In this document: positions 44,321-56,158 of the stretch, piece by piece
Layout: the number at the start of each line of letters is the position of its first letter
Position numbering within the stretch: the first letter of the stretch is position 1
Origin: Cryobacterium sp. PH31-O1
GTDB taxonomy: Bacteria > Actinomycetota > Actinomycetes > Actinomycetales > Microbacteriaceae
NCBI RefSeq assembly: GCF_030063455.1
Contig: NZ_JASITB010000001.1
Span: 806,001-870,000, forward strand
Length of the DNA stretch: 64,000 bases
Reading direction: 5' to 3'
Notes under the pieces: generated by a model
What the model was told of the DNA's origin: nothing
The model's input: the letters and a program-made list of their open reading frames with translations, nothing else
Databases searched by the model: none
Made by a program: the position numbers and the translations under genes

Positions 44321-45226
44321 GTGCCGGCGGTGGTGACCATACCCGAACTGGTGCCGTCCGTCGCCGCGCTGCAGCGTGCCCTCGATGCCGAGGACTATCT
44401 CGCCGACGAGGGACTCGCTACCGCCGTGTTCCTGGCCGTGCGCATGCGGCAGCCGCTGCTGCTCGAGGGCGAACCGGGGGTCGGCAAGACCGAGATCGCC
44501 AAGGCGCTCGCCCGGCTGCTCGACACCGAACTGTTCCGTCTGCAGTGCTACGAGGGAATCAGCGCCGGGGAGGCGCTCTACGAGTGGAACTACCCACGGC
44601 AGCTGCTCGGCATCCGGTTGGCTGAAGCGCGCGGGGTTTCCCCGGCCGAGACCGAGCTGTTTGGACGGGATTATCTGCTGCGCCGCCCGCTGTTGCAGGC
44701 GATCGAACATCCCGGCCCGCGGCCGGCCGTGCTGCTGCTCGACGAGATCGACCGGGCCGACGCCGAGTTCGAAGCGTTCACCTTCGAGCTGCTCGCCGAG
44801 GCGGCGGTCACCATTCCCGAGCTCGGAACCGTCACGGCGGCGCATCCGCCAATCGTGATTCTCACGAGCAATCGCACCCGCGACCTGCACGACGCCCTCA
44901 CCCGGCGCTGCCTGTATCACTGGATCGATTACCCGGGGCCGGAGCGCATCGCGCAGATCGTGCGCCGCCGAGTGCCGAGCAGTTCCGAAGCGCTGGCGAC
45001 CGAGGCCGCAGCGGCGATCACCCGGTTGCGCTCGCTCGACCTCGTGAAGCCGCCTGGCATCGCCGAGGCCATCGACTGGGTGAGCGCCCTCACAGTACTC
45101 GGCATCGCCCAGCTCAGCGGCCGCGCGGTCGAGCAGACCTGGGGCTCAGTTCTGAAGAATCGGGACGACCTTGATTTAGCTGCCGCCCGCGGCGGCGTCT
45201 GGGTGGCGGAGGCCGCGCATGGCTGA
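44321..45226 (+). CDS. coxD: CoxD-type MoxR AAA+ ATPase
   Basis: A 301-residue AAA+ ATPase of the MoxR class. Walker A is GEPGVGKTE, Walker B AVLLLDEIDRAD, sensor 1 ILTSNRTRDL, and the Arg finger/sensor region ALTRRCLYHWIDYP. In Oligotropha CoxD helps assemble the Mo-S-Cu site, working with the von Willebrand protein CoxE. GTG 44321 is used as start; nearby GTGs are alternatives. It overlaps the next gene by 8 nt. Confidence 0.9.
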   Translation: MPAVVTIPELVPSVAALQRALDAEDYLADEGLATAVFLAVRMRQPLLLEGEPGVGKTEIAKALARLLDTELFRLQCYEGISAGEALYEWNYPRQLLGIRLAEARGVSPAETELFGRDYLLRRPLLQAIEHPGPRPAVLLLDEIDRADAEFEAFTFELLAEAAVTIPELGTVTAAHPPIVILTSNRTRDLHDALTRRCLYHWIDYPGPERIAQIVRRRVPSSSEALATEAAAAITRLRSLDLVKPPGIAEAIDWVSALTVLGIAQLSGRAVEQTWGSVLKNRDDLDLAAARGGVWVAEAAHG

Positions 45227-46511
45227 CCGCGGCCTTCAGCCACCGATCACCGCGGCCGCCCTCGCCGCTGGCTTCAGCACGGCCCTGCACCGGGCCGGCC
45301 TGCCGGTATCGCCGGACCGGGCAGCGCGGCTGGCCGAAGCACTGCGACTGGTACCGCCTACCGACCGGGCCGCGCTGTACTGGGCCTGCCGGATCGTGTT
45401 CGTCTCGCAGCAGCAGTACCTCGCCCGATTCGACGCGGTGTTCAGCGCCGTGTTCGACGGCCGGCTCGACCCGGCCGAGAGTCGCGGTGACCCGAACGCT
45501 CCCCCGGCGATCGGGTCAGAGACCCGCACCAAGGCCGCCCCGCCGATCAACCGACCGGTCGGCGCGCCCGAACCACACCCCGATCGCCCGCCAGCCCCGC
45601 TGCCCGGCACCGACTCTGCCGACGGCGAGAGCGACGACCCGAGGAGCGACGCCATCCTCGCCCTGGCCTCGAGCGATGAACACCTGCACGACATGGCGTT
45701 CGCTGACCTTGACCCGGAGGAGCTTGCCCGGTTGCGGCAGCTCGTCGCCCGCATCGTGCTGTCGACGCCGACGCGGCTCAGCCGCCGAACGCATTCGTCG
45801 CCGCACAGCCACGACCGGCTTGATGTGGCGCGCACCGTGCGTGCCGCCCAACGTACCGGCGGAGATCCGATCATCCTGCACTACGCCCATCGCCGCCCGA
45901 GACCGCGCCGACTCGTGCTGCTCTGCGATGTGTCGGGTTCGATGGAACCGTACACCCGGGTGTTTCTCACGCTGCTGCAGGGCGCAGCCTCCGGCGCGAA
46001 AGCCGAAGCTTTCGTGTTTTCAACGCACCTCACCCGGCTGACCCGCCAACTCGCCCTGCGCGACCCTGACCAGGCGCTCGCGCAAGCCGCCGCCACCGCG
46101 ACCGACTGGGCCGGCGGTACGCGGCTGGCGACCAGTATCGGTCGGTTCATCGATGACTTTGGGCGGCGCGGCCTGGCGCGCGGCGCCGTGATCGTTGTGT
46201 TCTCTGACGGCTGGGCGCAGGACGACCCGGCCGACGTGGACGCCCAGATGGCGCGCCTGCGCCGGCTCGCGCACCGCATCGTCTGGGTGAATCCGCGCAA
46301 GGCGGCCGCCGGCTATCGGCCGCTCGTCGGCGGCATGGCCGCGGCCCTGCCCTACTGCGACGCCTTCGTCAGCGGGCACAGCTACGCGGCCCTCGCCGAG
46401 GTGGCGGCGGCGATTCGCGGTGACCCGGTCGCATACGGCCCTGCAGCATCCGCTCGACGCGGTTCTGCCCACAATCGACCATCCGTAACCATCCAGCAGA
46501 GGACACCCTGA
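45219..46511 (+). CDS. coxE: CoxE-type von Willebrand A domain protein
   Basis: A 430-residue VWA-domain protein. The C-terminal half carries the MIDAS metal motif LCDVSGSMEPYTR, then TDWAGGTRLATSIGRF and VIVVFSDGWAQDDP. The N-terminal half is a helical region with a Pro-rich linker (about 95-140). MoxR-VWA pairs act as chaperone-like machines for metalloenzyme activation; here for CO dehydrogenase. Start overlaps coxD, stop overlaps coxG (TGATG), so the set is tightly coupled. Confidence 0.9.
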   Translation: MADRGLQPPITAAALAAGFSTALHRAGLPVSPDRAARLAEALRLVPPTDRAALYWACRIVFVSQQQYLARFDAVFSAVFDGRLDPAESRGDPNAPPAIGSETRTKAAPPINRPVGAPEPHPDRPPAPLPGTDSADGESDDPRSDAILALASSDEHLHDMAFADLDPEELARLRQLVARIVLSTPTRLSRRTHSSPHSHDRLDVARTVRAAQRTGGDPIILHYAHRRPRPRRLVLLCDVSGSMEPYTRVFLTLLQGAASGAKAEAFVFSTHLTRLTRQLALRDPDQALAQAAATATDWAGGTRLATSIGRFIDDFGRRGLARGAVIVVFSDGWAQDDPADVDAQMARLRRLAHRIVWVNPRKAAAGYRPLVGGMAAALPYCDAFVSGHSYAALAEVAAAIRGDPVAYGPAASARRGSAHNRPSVTIQQRTP

Positions 46512-47344
46512 TGCAACTCGACAGCACCTTTACCGTCATCGCCCCCGTCGACACGGTGTGGAACACCCTGATGGACTTCGAACGCGTCGCCGGCTGCGTG
46601 CCCGGTGCGCAGATTCTGAACAAACTCTCCGACGACAACTATCAGGTCGGCATGAAGGTCAAACTCGGCCCGGTGACCATGCAGTATCGCGGCCAGATGA
46701 ACGTCGACGAACGCGACGCCGACGCCCACCGCGCCGTCTTCTCTGGCAAGGCGCAGGAGACCCGCGGGCAGGGAACCGCCCAGGCCACGGTCACGCTCGT
46801 GCTGGTCGAAACCGACGGCGTGACCCAGGGCACGGTCAGTGCTGACCTGTCCCTGTCGGGCAAGGCCGCGGCCATGGGCAAGGGCGTCATCAGCAGCGTC
46901 ACCGAGCAAATGATGGCGCTGTTCGCCGGCAACCTGCAGGCGCTCATCGAGGGCGACGACGGCTCGGCCACTTCGACCCCCGTCGGCGACCATGTGGAAG
47001 ACCCGGCCACTCTCGCCCAGGCCGCCCCACGGGCGGTCACCGACGTGTCGCACATTCCGCCAGGGGACGCACCCGCCGCCGACACGCTCCCCAACGTGCA
47101 AGCGGATGCGCCGCCGCATTCGAACCTGCCGCCACGCCCGGTCCCGCCCCGCGTCGCACCCGTCGGCGGGCACCGGGCCGCGCCGCACCGATCAGCCCCA
47201 GCCGCGGCGCCGAGCCTCGACGCGATGAGCCTGGTCAAGGGTGTCATTACCGACCAGCTGGGCGACCCGGTGAAACTTCTGGGGCTGCTGGCCACGGTAG
47301 CGTTCATCGCATACCGAATTGGTCGGCGCGCGTCCGGCCGCTGA
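46511..47344 (+). CDS. coxG: CoxG-type SRPBCC protein with C-terminal membrane anchor
   Basis: A 277-residue CoxG. Residues 1-150 form the SRPBCC fold (FTVIAPVDTVWNTLMDFERVAGCVPGAQIL, LGPVTMQYRGQM) typical of CoxG; a long Pro/Ala-rich linker (about 155-240) follows, then a single C-terminal helix LLGLLATVAFIAYRIG with a basic end that anchors it in the membrane. CoxG tethers CODH to the membrane and, by recent work on mycobacterial enzymes, supplies menaquinone as electron acceptor. Its presence supports coupling of CO oxidation to respiration. Confidence 0.88.
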   Translation: MQLDSTFTVIAPVDTVWNTLMDFERVAGCVPGAQILNKLSDDNYQVGMKVKLGPVTMQYRGQMNVDERDADAHRAVFSGKAQETRGQGTAQATVTLVLVETDGVTQGTVSADLSLSGKAAAMGKGVISSVTEQMMALFAGNLQALIEGDDGSATSTPVGDHVEDPATLAQAAPRAVTDVSHIPPGDAPAADTLPNVQADAPPHSNLPPRPVPPRVAPVGGHRAAPHRSAPAAAPSLDAMSLVKGVITDQLGDPVKLLGLLATVAFIAYRIGRRASGR

Positions 47345-47369
47345 CCTGCGCGACCGAAGGGATACCGAC

Positions 47370-48644
<1,275 letters not shown>

Positions 48645-48890
48645 CCTCCGAGCAGATAGTCCTGCGCGCCCAGCTAACACCACAGCCTTGAGCTGCGACT
48701 TGTCGCACCGTCCTTTACGCGAGACGACACGTTCAGCCCCATCCCTTCGCGAGGGGCCCGCACGTCCGTGGGGCCGAAGTAGTCGTCTCACCACCTCGGC
48801 CGGATGCTGGCGGCGATAGGCTCGTCGGATGGCTTTGGCATCCGCTGTCCCTCTGCAGTTCTCGACTGACGCAGACCGAGACTGTGCCCG

Positions 48891-49622
48891 ATGAGCATTC
48901 TCGACTCAGTCACGTCGGTGCTGTTCGTACACGCACACCCCGACGACGAGACCATAGGTACCGGCGGGCTGATCGCGTATCTGGCGAGCCGCAGCATCCG
49001 CATCAGCCTGGTCACCGCCACGCGCGGTGAGCGCGGTGAAGTCGTTGCCGGTCCGCTCTCGGTGCTTGCGGGCACCCCGGCCCTGGCGGAAGAGCGCAAG
49101 CGCGAACTCGAACGCGCCGCGTTCACCCTCGGCATCAACGACGGCTTTTGGCTCGGCGAGAAACCGGCCCGCGCGTCCGGGCTGCCCGCACGCCGCTATC
49201 GCGACTCGGGCATGGAGTGGCTACGTCCCGGGCTGGCCGGTCCGGCCGCCGATTCAGAAGCCGATGCCCTCGCGCGCGCACCGCTCTCCGAGGTCACCGC
49301 TGACCTCGTCGCCGTTCTCCGACACGTGCGACCGAGCCTCGTCATCAGCTACGACGCCACGGGCGGCTACGGCCATCCCGATCACGTGCGCGTGCACGAC
49401 GCCGCCCTCCGCGCCAGCCGCAGCCTCACGATCCCTTACGCCGAGATCATCGACACCCCCACAGCGGATGCTGAATGGTTCGACCTCGAGCCCCAACACG
49501 ACTCTGTCGTGGCGGCCCTGCGCTGCCATGCGAGCCAGCTCACGGTCGACGGCGACTTCATCGTGCACTCCGGGGGCCAGCGCGACCCTATCCGCGCCGC
49601 GATCGGCCTGCGCCTGCGCTGA
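48891..49622 (+). CDS. PIG-L family deacetylase
   Basis: A 243-residue zinc-dependent LmbE/PIG-L deacetylase. The metal motif AHPDDETIGTGG and the HPDH segment in GGYGHPDHVRVHDAALRAS are conserved. Family members include MshB (mycothiol) and Mca, and antibiotic-biosynthesis deacetylases; the sequence alone does not say which. It is transcribed away from the cox operon after a 246-nt gap in which I see no gene, only GAGACGAC/GTCGTCTC in inverted orientation 53 nt apart. Confidence 0.88.
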   Translation: MSILDSVTSVLFVHAHPDDETIGTGGLIAYLASRSIRISLVTATRGERGEVVAGPLSVLAGTPALAEERKRELERAAFTLGINDGFWLGEKPARASGLPARRYRDSGMEWLRPGLAGPAADSEADALARAPLSEVTADLVAVLRHVRPSLVISYDATGGYGHPDHVRVHDAALRASRSLTIPYAEIIDTPTADAEWFDLEPQHDSVVAALRCHASQLTVDGDFIVHSGGQRDPIRAAIGLRLR

Positions 49623-49640
49623 CCACCACGCCCTGCGTTT

Positions 49641-49718
49641 GCAACTGCGGAGATTTCCGCGAAATCGGCCTGGAAATGCCGAAACCAAAGGCTCTGGGCA
49701 GGAATTTCCGCAGTTCTG
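49641..49718. repeat. Diverged relative of the palindromic intergenic repeat
   Basis: Inverted repeat with arms containing AACTGCGGAGATTTCC (within 49641-49661) and GGAATTTCCGCAGTT (within 49701-49718), loop about 39 nt. The AACT-CGGAGAttt-CGCGA core is the same as in the two repeats at 20.9 and 31.0 kb, with an added G. It lies after the deacetylase gene. Family membership is tentative. Confidence 0.5.
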
Positions 49719-49784
49719 AACGGCACCACCGCTATCGAGCCTGTCCCGGCACGATCAGGGTGCCGAATTGGTGCGCATAAACAA

Positions 49785-49812
49785 CTGAGGCCGCCCAATT
49801 GGGCGGCCTCAG
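49785..49812. terminator. Strong palindromic terminator between deacetylase and ssrA
   Basis: A perfect 28-bp palindrome with 14-bp arms (CTGAGGCCGCCCAA and its complement) starting 33 nt past the 3' end of ssrA; on the minus strand it is followed by TTGTTTATG. It can end transcription of ssrA and of the convergent gene. Confidence 0.8.
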
Positions 49813-49844
49813 GAGTAAAGCTCAACAGCGTGTGACAGAACCGA

Positions 49845-50219
49845 TGGTGGAGATGCGGGGAATTGAACCCCGGTCCACTGCTGTGGTCATATGCCTTCTA
49901 CGGGTGTATCCAGTGAAATCGCTTTCTCGGCCCCGGAATTTGCCACTGGCATCTACTCCGACAGGCCCAGCCTTCGTTTAAGTCCCTCTACACCCCGTGG
50001 CTCAATGTAAAAGCAAGCTCCCTAAATGACGTCAGGATCCGGGTAGAGAGCATTCCCGGTCTGGCGGACTTCATTAGTGCTATCGCTTAGGCAGCGAGAG
50101 CGAAGTCAGTGCGGTTTGATTTGGCACTTATTGTTTTGCAGAGATCGTTTACGAGATAACCCTGCATCCTCGACCCGCTTCTCACAATTGCGCAAACAGT
50201 GTCGAAACCGATCATCCCC
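49845..50219 (-). ncRNA. ssrA: Transfer-messenger RNA (tmRNA)
   Basis: A 375-nt tmRNA rescuing stalled ribosomes. The 5' end GGGGATGATCGGTTTCGACA and the 3' end with GGTTCAATTCCCCGCATCTCCACCA (T arm and encoded CCA) pair as the tRNA-like acceptor GGGGATG/CATCTCC. The tag reading frame follows AATAAGT and encodes AKSNRTDFALAA then TAA, with the resume codon GCC. The smpB gene is immediately upstream on the same strand. Confidence 0.95.
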
Positions 50220-50331
50220 ATACACACGGCAAGCCGACAGGCTTACGATGGGTTCGTGTCACACGCTGTTGAGTTACCAAGCAGCACTTTTCAGTGCAGC
50301 GCTCCATACTACGACAAAACCTGGAGGCTGC

Positions 50332-50808
50332 CTAGTCGCCGAGGTGCCGCTGCGCCGACATCGCCCGGTCCGATTCGCGCTTATCGGTACGTTCCCGCAG
50401 TGTCTGGCGCTTGTCAAACTCTTTTTTACCTTTGGCGACGCCGATTTCAACCTTGGCTTTACCGTCGGCAAAGTAGATGCGCAGCGGAATGATCGTGTAG
50501 CCACCCTCTTTGGTCTTGTGGCTGATCTTGATGATCTCCTTCTTATGCAGAAGAAGCTTGCGTTTGCGACGGGGCGGATGATTGGTCCACGAGCCACCGC
50601 TGTATTCCGGAATGTGTACGGCATCCAGCCAGGCCTCACCGCCCTCGATGAAGGCATAGCCGTCGACCAGGGTAGCCCGGCCGGCCCGCAAAGACTTGAC
50701 CTCGGTGCCGCTCAGGACCATCCCGGCCTCGTAGGTATCACTGATGAGGTAGTCATGGCGGGCCTTCTTATTGCTCGCCACGACCTTTTCGCCACGTTCC
50801 CTGGGCAT
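50332..50808 (-). CDS. smpB: SsrA-binding protein SmpB
   Basis: A 158-residue RNA-binding protein that carries tmRNA to stalled ribosomes. The sequence [29 protein letters not shown], the [21 protein letters not shown] segment and the basic C-terminal tail [23 protein letters not shown] are fully typical, as is the length. It sits between ftsX and ssrA on the same strand, the standard actinobacterial order. Confidence 0.97.
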   Translation of the reverse strand: MPRERGEKVVASNKKARHDYLISDTYEAGMVLSGTEVKSLRAGRATLVDGYAFIEGGEAWLDAVHIPEYSGGSWTNHPPRRKRKLLLHKKEIIKISHKTKEGGYTIIPLRIYFADGKAKVEIGVAKGKKEFDKRQTLRERTDKRESDRAMSAQRHLGD

Positions 50809-50833
50809 GTGCTCACCTCAATTCAAATACTTC

Positions 50834-50915
50834 AAGCGGATGCCGTCGGCCGATCCGGCAGACAGCCCACCAGTCTAGCGGGTGCCGGCCGCCACCCGGC
50901 CGCCGGCATCCGCTT
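50834..50915. repeat. Long inverted repeat between ftsX and smpB
   Basis: Arms 50834-50852 (AAGCGGATGCCGTCGGCCG) and 50897-50915 match at 18 of 19 positions as inverse complements, with a 44-nt loop. Both arms contain the over-represented GCGGATGC. It covers nearly the whole gap and may act as an mRNA processing or attenuation structure. No T-run follows, so a simple terminator is less likely. Confidence 0.65.
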
Positions 50916-50918
50916 CAG

Positions 50919-51833
50919 TTAGACCTTGAGGTAGCGGGTGATCGCGAAGTTTGCCGAGAACGCGGCGAGCACCGCGCCGACCACGAGCAGGATGGGCACC
51001 ACGACGAGCGCATCGTCCATACCGACCAGGGCGAAGCCGGTGAGCCTCGACCCGAGATAGCCCTGCACGAAGAAGTAGACGAGCGCCACGATCGCACCCC
51101 CCGCCAGGAGCGAACCGAGCAGGGCAGCGAATACCCCCTCCAGAATGAACGGCGTCTGAATAAATCGGTTACTCGCACCGACCAATCGCATGATGCCGAG
51201 TTCCCGACGCCGGGAGAACGCCGACAAACGGATGGTCGTGGCAATCAGCAACGCCGCCGCGATCAACATCAACCCGGCAATACCAATGGCCGTGTAGCTG
51301 GCCACATTGAGCACGGAGAAAATCTGATCGAGGTATTTGCGCTGGTCAGCGACGTTTTCGACTCCGGCAACGCCCGACAGACTCTCGACCAGCACCGCGG
51401 ACTGAGCCGGATCCTTCAGGTTCACCCAGAAGGTCTGGTTGAGCTGATCGGCGGTGACGTAGTCGGCGACCGGGTTGCCGGCGAACTGCTTCTTGAAGTT
51501 CTCAAAAGCCTGCTCGTGCGTCTCGAAATAATAGTTGTCGATGAACGACGCGAGGGTCGGCGATTTCAGTTGCGCCTCAACGGCGGCGATCTGCTCCGGT
51601 GAAGCATCACCGCCGGTGCAGGTCTCCCCCGGCGAAATATCGGAGCACATGTAGATGCCGACCTGCGCCTTGTCGTACCAGAAGTTTTTCATCTGGCCGA
51701 TCTGCATCTGCATGAGCACGGCCGCGCCCACAAAAGTCAGCGAGATGAAGGTCACGAGCACGACGGAAACGACCATCGAGGCGTTGCGCCGCAGGCCGTT
51801 CGCGGCTTCGGAGAGCACCAGACCGAGCCTCAT
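50919..51833 (-). CDS. ftsX: Cell division protein FtsX
   Basis: A 304-residue membrane component of the FtsEX complex that links the divisome to peptidoglycan hydrolases. It has a short cytoplasmic N-terminus, one helix ([23 protein letters not shown]), a large extracellular loop (about 50-180, with two cysteines C43 and C51-type pair in [14 protein letters not shown]) and three further C-terminal helices. The start overlaps the end of ftsE by 4 nt. Confidence 0.95.
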   Translation of the reverse strand: MRLGLVLSEAANGLRRNASMVVSVVLVTFISLTFVGAAVLMQMQIGQMKNFWYDKAQVGIYMCSDISPGETCTGGDASPEQIAAVEAQLKSPTLASFIDNYYFETHEQAFENFKKQFAGNPVADYVTADQLNQTFWVNLKDPAQSAVLVESLSGVAGVENVADQRKYLDQIFSVLNVASYTAIGIAGLMLIAAALLIATTIRLSAFSRRRELGIMRLVGASNRFIQTPFILEGVFAALLGSLLAGGAIVALVYFFVQGYLGSRLTGFALVGMDDALVVVPILLVVGAVLAAFSANFAITRYLKV

Positions 51834-52999
51834 CGGGTCGGCCCCACGTTCTGCTCGCCCGTTTGGTCGGGTTTCTCTCCCGGCGCTCGTAGGCCGAGTT
51901 TCTCGGCGAGCGTGAGCTGTTCCGGGTCATCATTCGGGGGGACCGGCAGCACCGGGCGCGTCATCGGCGGCACCGGTGTGGCCGGGGCTGCCTCAACCGG
52001 CGGGGCGGCGAGCGATGCCGTTGCCGGGGCTTCGTAGGCCGCGGTTTCGTGGGCCGATGCCTCGGGGGCGGAAGCTTCGGGGGCCGGCGCAACCGGTCCC
52101 GTCGCCGCGGCGACCGCGGCCGCAGCGGCCTGGTGCAGCGACACGGAGGTCTCCGGAACCGGAGCGGAGGGGTGCGTCAGCGCCGGTTCGGGCTCGGCAG
52201 CAACGGCCGGCCGGGCGTAGACCGGCGCGACGGGCGACGGGGCGCTGCTGGGCGCATCCGCTGACGCAGTGGCAGTAGCAGCAGTAGCGGAGGAGGGAAG
52301 AATGGTGGGAATTGAGGCTGTGGCGTAGCCGCCCTGACGTTCGTCACGCACGATCTCGCCGTTGACGAGTTCGATCACACGGCGCTGCATCTTATCGACG
52401 ATGCCGGCCTCGTGGGTAGCCATGATCACGGTGGTACCGCCAGCGTTGATGCTCGCGAGCAGCGACATGATCTCGGCGCTCGTGGTGGGGTCGAGGTTTC
52501 CGGTGGGCTCATCGGCCAGCAGAATCTGCGGCTTGTTCACGATGGCGCGGGCGATGGCCACGCGCTGCTGCTCACCACCGGAGAGTTCGTGCGGCAGGCG
52601 CTGCGCCTTTTCGGCCAGGCCGACCATCTTGAGGGTGTCTGGCACGGCTTCCTGAATGAAGCCCCGGCTCTTGCCGATCACCTGCAGGCTGAACGCGACA
52701 TTGTCGAACACGGTTTTGTTCGGCAGCAGGCGAAAGTCCTGAAAGACGACGCCCATGTTGCGGCGAAAGTAGGGCACCTTGCGGTTGGAGATCGATCGCA
52801 GGTCTTGGCCGAGCACGTGAATGCTGCCGCTGGTCGGCTTCTCCTCCTTGAGCACGAGCCGCAGGCAGCTCGACTTGCCCGATCCGGAGGCGCCGACCAG
52901 AAAGACGAATTCTCCTCGCAAAATCTCGACGTCGATCGAGTTCAGTGCCGGCCGAGTGGTGCCGGGATACTTCTTGGTTATGTGATCAAAACGGATCAT
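51830..52999 (-). CDS. ftsE: Cell division ATPase FtsE with long disordered C-terminal tail
   Basis: The first about 225 of 389 residues are a normal FtsE ATPase: Walker [10 protein letters not shown] (37-45), Q-loop [11 protein letters not shown] (about 86-96), signature LSGGEQQR (139-146), Walker [13 protein letters not shown] (159-170), switch His196. The remaining about 165 residues (from [15 protein letters not shown]) are Ala/Pro/Glu-rich and low-complexity, ending EQNVGPTR. Ordinary FtsE is about 220-230 residues, so this tail is unusual. The stop overlaps ftsX. Confidence 0.95.
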   Translation of the reverse strand: MIRFDHITKKYPGTTRPALNSIDVEILRGEFVFLVGASGSGKSSCLRLVLKEEKPTSGSIHVLGQDLRSISNRKVPYFRRNMGVVFQDFRLLPNKTVFDNVAFSLQVIGKSRGFIQEAVPDTLKMVGLAEKAQRLPHELSGGEQQRVAIARAIVNKPQILLADEPTGNLDPTTSAEIMSLLASINAGGTTVIMATHEAGIVDKMQRRVIELVNGEIVRDERQGGYATASIPTILPSSATAATATASADAPSSAPSPVAPVYARPAVAAEPEPALTHPSAPVPETSVSLHQAAAAAVAAATGPVAPAPEASAPEASAHETAAYEAPATASLAAPPVEAAPATPVPPMTRPVLPVPPNDDPEQLTLAEKLGLRAPGEKPDQTGEQNVGPTR

Positions 53000-53075
53000 A
53001 GCTCTTAGAGCCTAGGCATCCGCGGGCGTTTTCCCTACAGCGACATACCCGCCGGGGCCAAGCCCCAGCGAGCCT

Positions 53076-54188
<1,113 letters not shown>

Positions 54189-54228
54189 GTTCTGTTCAGC
54201 CTACCGGGCTGGCGTAGCATCGACTCTG

Positions 54229-55653
54229 ATGAGCAATACGCAGCGCCCCCTCAACCTGCGATCCATCGCCCTGACAGCTTTTTTGCCTACCCTGCTGTTC
54301 TCGGTCGGTGAGGGCGCGATCATTCCGCTCATTCCGCTGGTCGCCAACGATCTCGGCGCCACGCTCGCCATCGCCGGGGTGATCGCCGCCATGATCATGT
54401 TCGGCGAACTCGTTGGCGACATTCCGAGCGGCTGGATCGTCGCGCGCATCGGCGAGCGCAACTCGATGATCTACGCCTCGCTGGTCACGATCGGTGCTGT
54501 GATCATCTGCATCGTCGCGCCGAACCCGCTCGTGCTCGGAATCGGAATCTTTTTGATCGGCATCGCCACCGCCGTCTTTGCCCTCGCCCGGCACGCCTTC
54601 ATGACGAGCTACGTGCCGCTGGTCTACCGGGCCCGCGCCCTGTCGACGCTCGGTGGAGTGTTTAGGGCCGGCTGGTTCGTCGGGCCGTTCCTGTCCGCCG
54701 CGCTCATCCACCTCACCGGCAGCACCCAGGCAACATTCTGGGTGTTCATCGTGTGTTGCGTGATCGCCGTCGCGATGCTGGTGATTCTGCCCGATCCCAC
54801 ACGGGAACTGGCCGGTCCCGGTGCTCGGCCCGATGGCGCCGGGGCGGAGCAGGCCGGAGCAGACCAGGCAGGGGCAGAGCAGGCCGAGTCGGAGCAGGCC
54901 GGAGCTAAGCAGGCCGGGGCGGAGCAGGCGGCATCCGCTTTGCAGGCCGCCGCGCCGACCGATGCTGTCCCAATGGATGCCGTCCCAATGGATGCTGTCC
55001 CAATGGATGCCGTTCCCCCGGCCGCCGCGCCCGGCACCGCCGAGGGGCTGTTCCAGACCATCCGCGCCCACCGCGGCGTGCTCATGCGGCTCGGCACCGG
55101 TGCCGCTCTCGTCGGCGCGATGCGGGCCAGCCGCACGGTCATACTGCCGTTGTGGGCGGTCAGCATCGGGGTGAGCGCGCCTGATACCGCACTGATCATC
55201 GGCATTGCCGGCGGAATCGACTTTCTGTTGTTCTACGTCAGCGGCCAGATTATGGACCGCTTCGGCCGCATCTGGAGCGCGGTGCCGTCGATGATCGGCC
55301 TCGGCCTCGGCCACGTCGCCCTCGCGTTCACACACAACCTGCCGAGCAACGTGGGCTGGTTCATCGGCGTGGCGATGTTCCTCTCCCTCGCCAATGGCAT
55401 CGGCAGCGGCCTGCTCATGACGCTCGGTGCCGACCTCGCTCCCCAGCGCCATCCGGCGCCGTTCCTCGGAGCCTGGCGGTTCACCGCCGACTTCGGCAGC
55501 GCCGCCGCGCCGCTCGCCGTGGCCGGCATCACCGCGCTTGCCTCACTGTCGATCGCCAGCGGCATCATCGGCGTGTTCGGCCTGCTCGGCGCCGTTCTCC
55601 TCGGCCGCTACATCCCCCGCTTCGCCCCGCACCGCCCGCGCAGCCTGCTCTAG
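54229..55653 (+). CDS. MFS transporter with tandem-repeat central loop
   Basis: A 474-residue major facilitator superfamily member with 12 predicted helices. Helices 1-6 and 7-12 flank a long cytoplasmic loop (about residues 200-270) that is low-complexity: [10 protein letters not shown]-type pentapeptide units, then four DAVPM units encoded by 15-bp tandem repeats. The MFS A-like motif is [18 protein letters not shown] 54229 is used; upstream open frame overlaps prfB. Substrate unknown. Confidence 0.85.
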   Translation: MSNTQRPLNLRSIALTAFLPTLLFSVGEGAIIPLIPLVANDLGATLAIAGVIAAMIMFGELVGDIPSGWIVARIGERNSMIYASLVTIGAVIICIVAPNPLVLGIGIFLIGIATAVFALARHAFMTSYVPLVYRARALSTLGGVFRAGWFVGPFLSAALIHLTGSTQATFWVFIVCCVIAVAMLVILPDPTRELAGPGARPDGAGAEQAGADQAGAEQAESEQAGAKQAGAEQAASALQAAAPTDAVPMDAVPMDAVPMDAVPPAAAPGTAEGLFQTIRAHRGVLMRLGTGAALVGAMRASRTVILPLWAVSIGVSAPDTALIIGIAGGIDFLLFYVSGQIMDRFGRIWSAVPSMIGLGLGHVALAFTHNLPSNVGWFIGVAMFLSLANGIGSGLLMTLGADLAPQRHPAPFLGAWRFTADFGSAAAPLAVAGITALASLSIASGIIGVFGLLGAVLLGRYIPRFAPHRPRSLL

Positions 55654-55718
55654 CCGCCTCCCCCTCTCGCGGGACGGCCGGATGGAATTTTTTTTGCAGC
55701 ACGGGCGTTGGGGAAACC

Positions 55719-56156
55719 ATGCCCCTCATCGGAGAATACGAACCAAGCACAGCCCAGTGGGTGCGCGACCAGGTCGACCAGATCGAAAAGTCCGGCGGCA
55801 CCGAGGGCACGACCCTGCGCGGCATGCCCGTCATCGTGCTGACCACGCTCGGCGTGAAGAGCGGCAAGCTGCGCAAGGCCCCCCTTATGCGCGTCGAGCA
55901 CGACGGCCGGTACGCCGCCGTCGCCTCGCTCGGCGGCAGTCCCAAAAACCCAGTCTGGTACGCGAACGTCGTGGCGCACCCCGAGGTCGAGCTGCAGGAC
56001 GGCACCCAGAAATGGGACATGCACGCCCGCGAGGTCACCGGTGACGAAAAGGCCGCGTGGTGGGAGCGCGCCGTGGCAGCCTTCCCCGACTACGCCGCCT
56101 ATCAGAACAAAACCGACCGCGAAATTCCCGTCTTCGTGCTCGAACCCCTCGCCTAA
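55719..56156 (+). CDS. Deazaflavin (F420)-dependent nitroreductase family protein
   Basis: A 145-residue split-barrel protein of the Ddn/FDOR group. [60 protein letters not shown] is the family signature, including the Lys/Ser and Pro/Trp residues that hold F420H2; it ends VFVLEP. Members reduce quinones or nitroaromatics. GGGGAAACC precedes ATG 55719. Confidence 0.88.
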   Translation: MPLIGEYEPSTAQWVRDQVDQIEKSGGTEGTTLRGMPVIVLTTLGVKSGKLRKAPLMRVEHDGRYAAVASLGGSPKNPVWYANVVAHPEVELQDGTQKWDMHAREVTGDEKAAWWERAVAAFPDYAAYQNKTDREIPVFVLEPLA

Positions 56157-56158
56157 GC

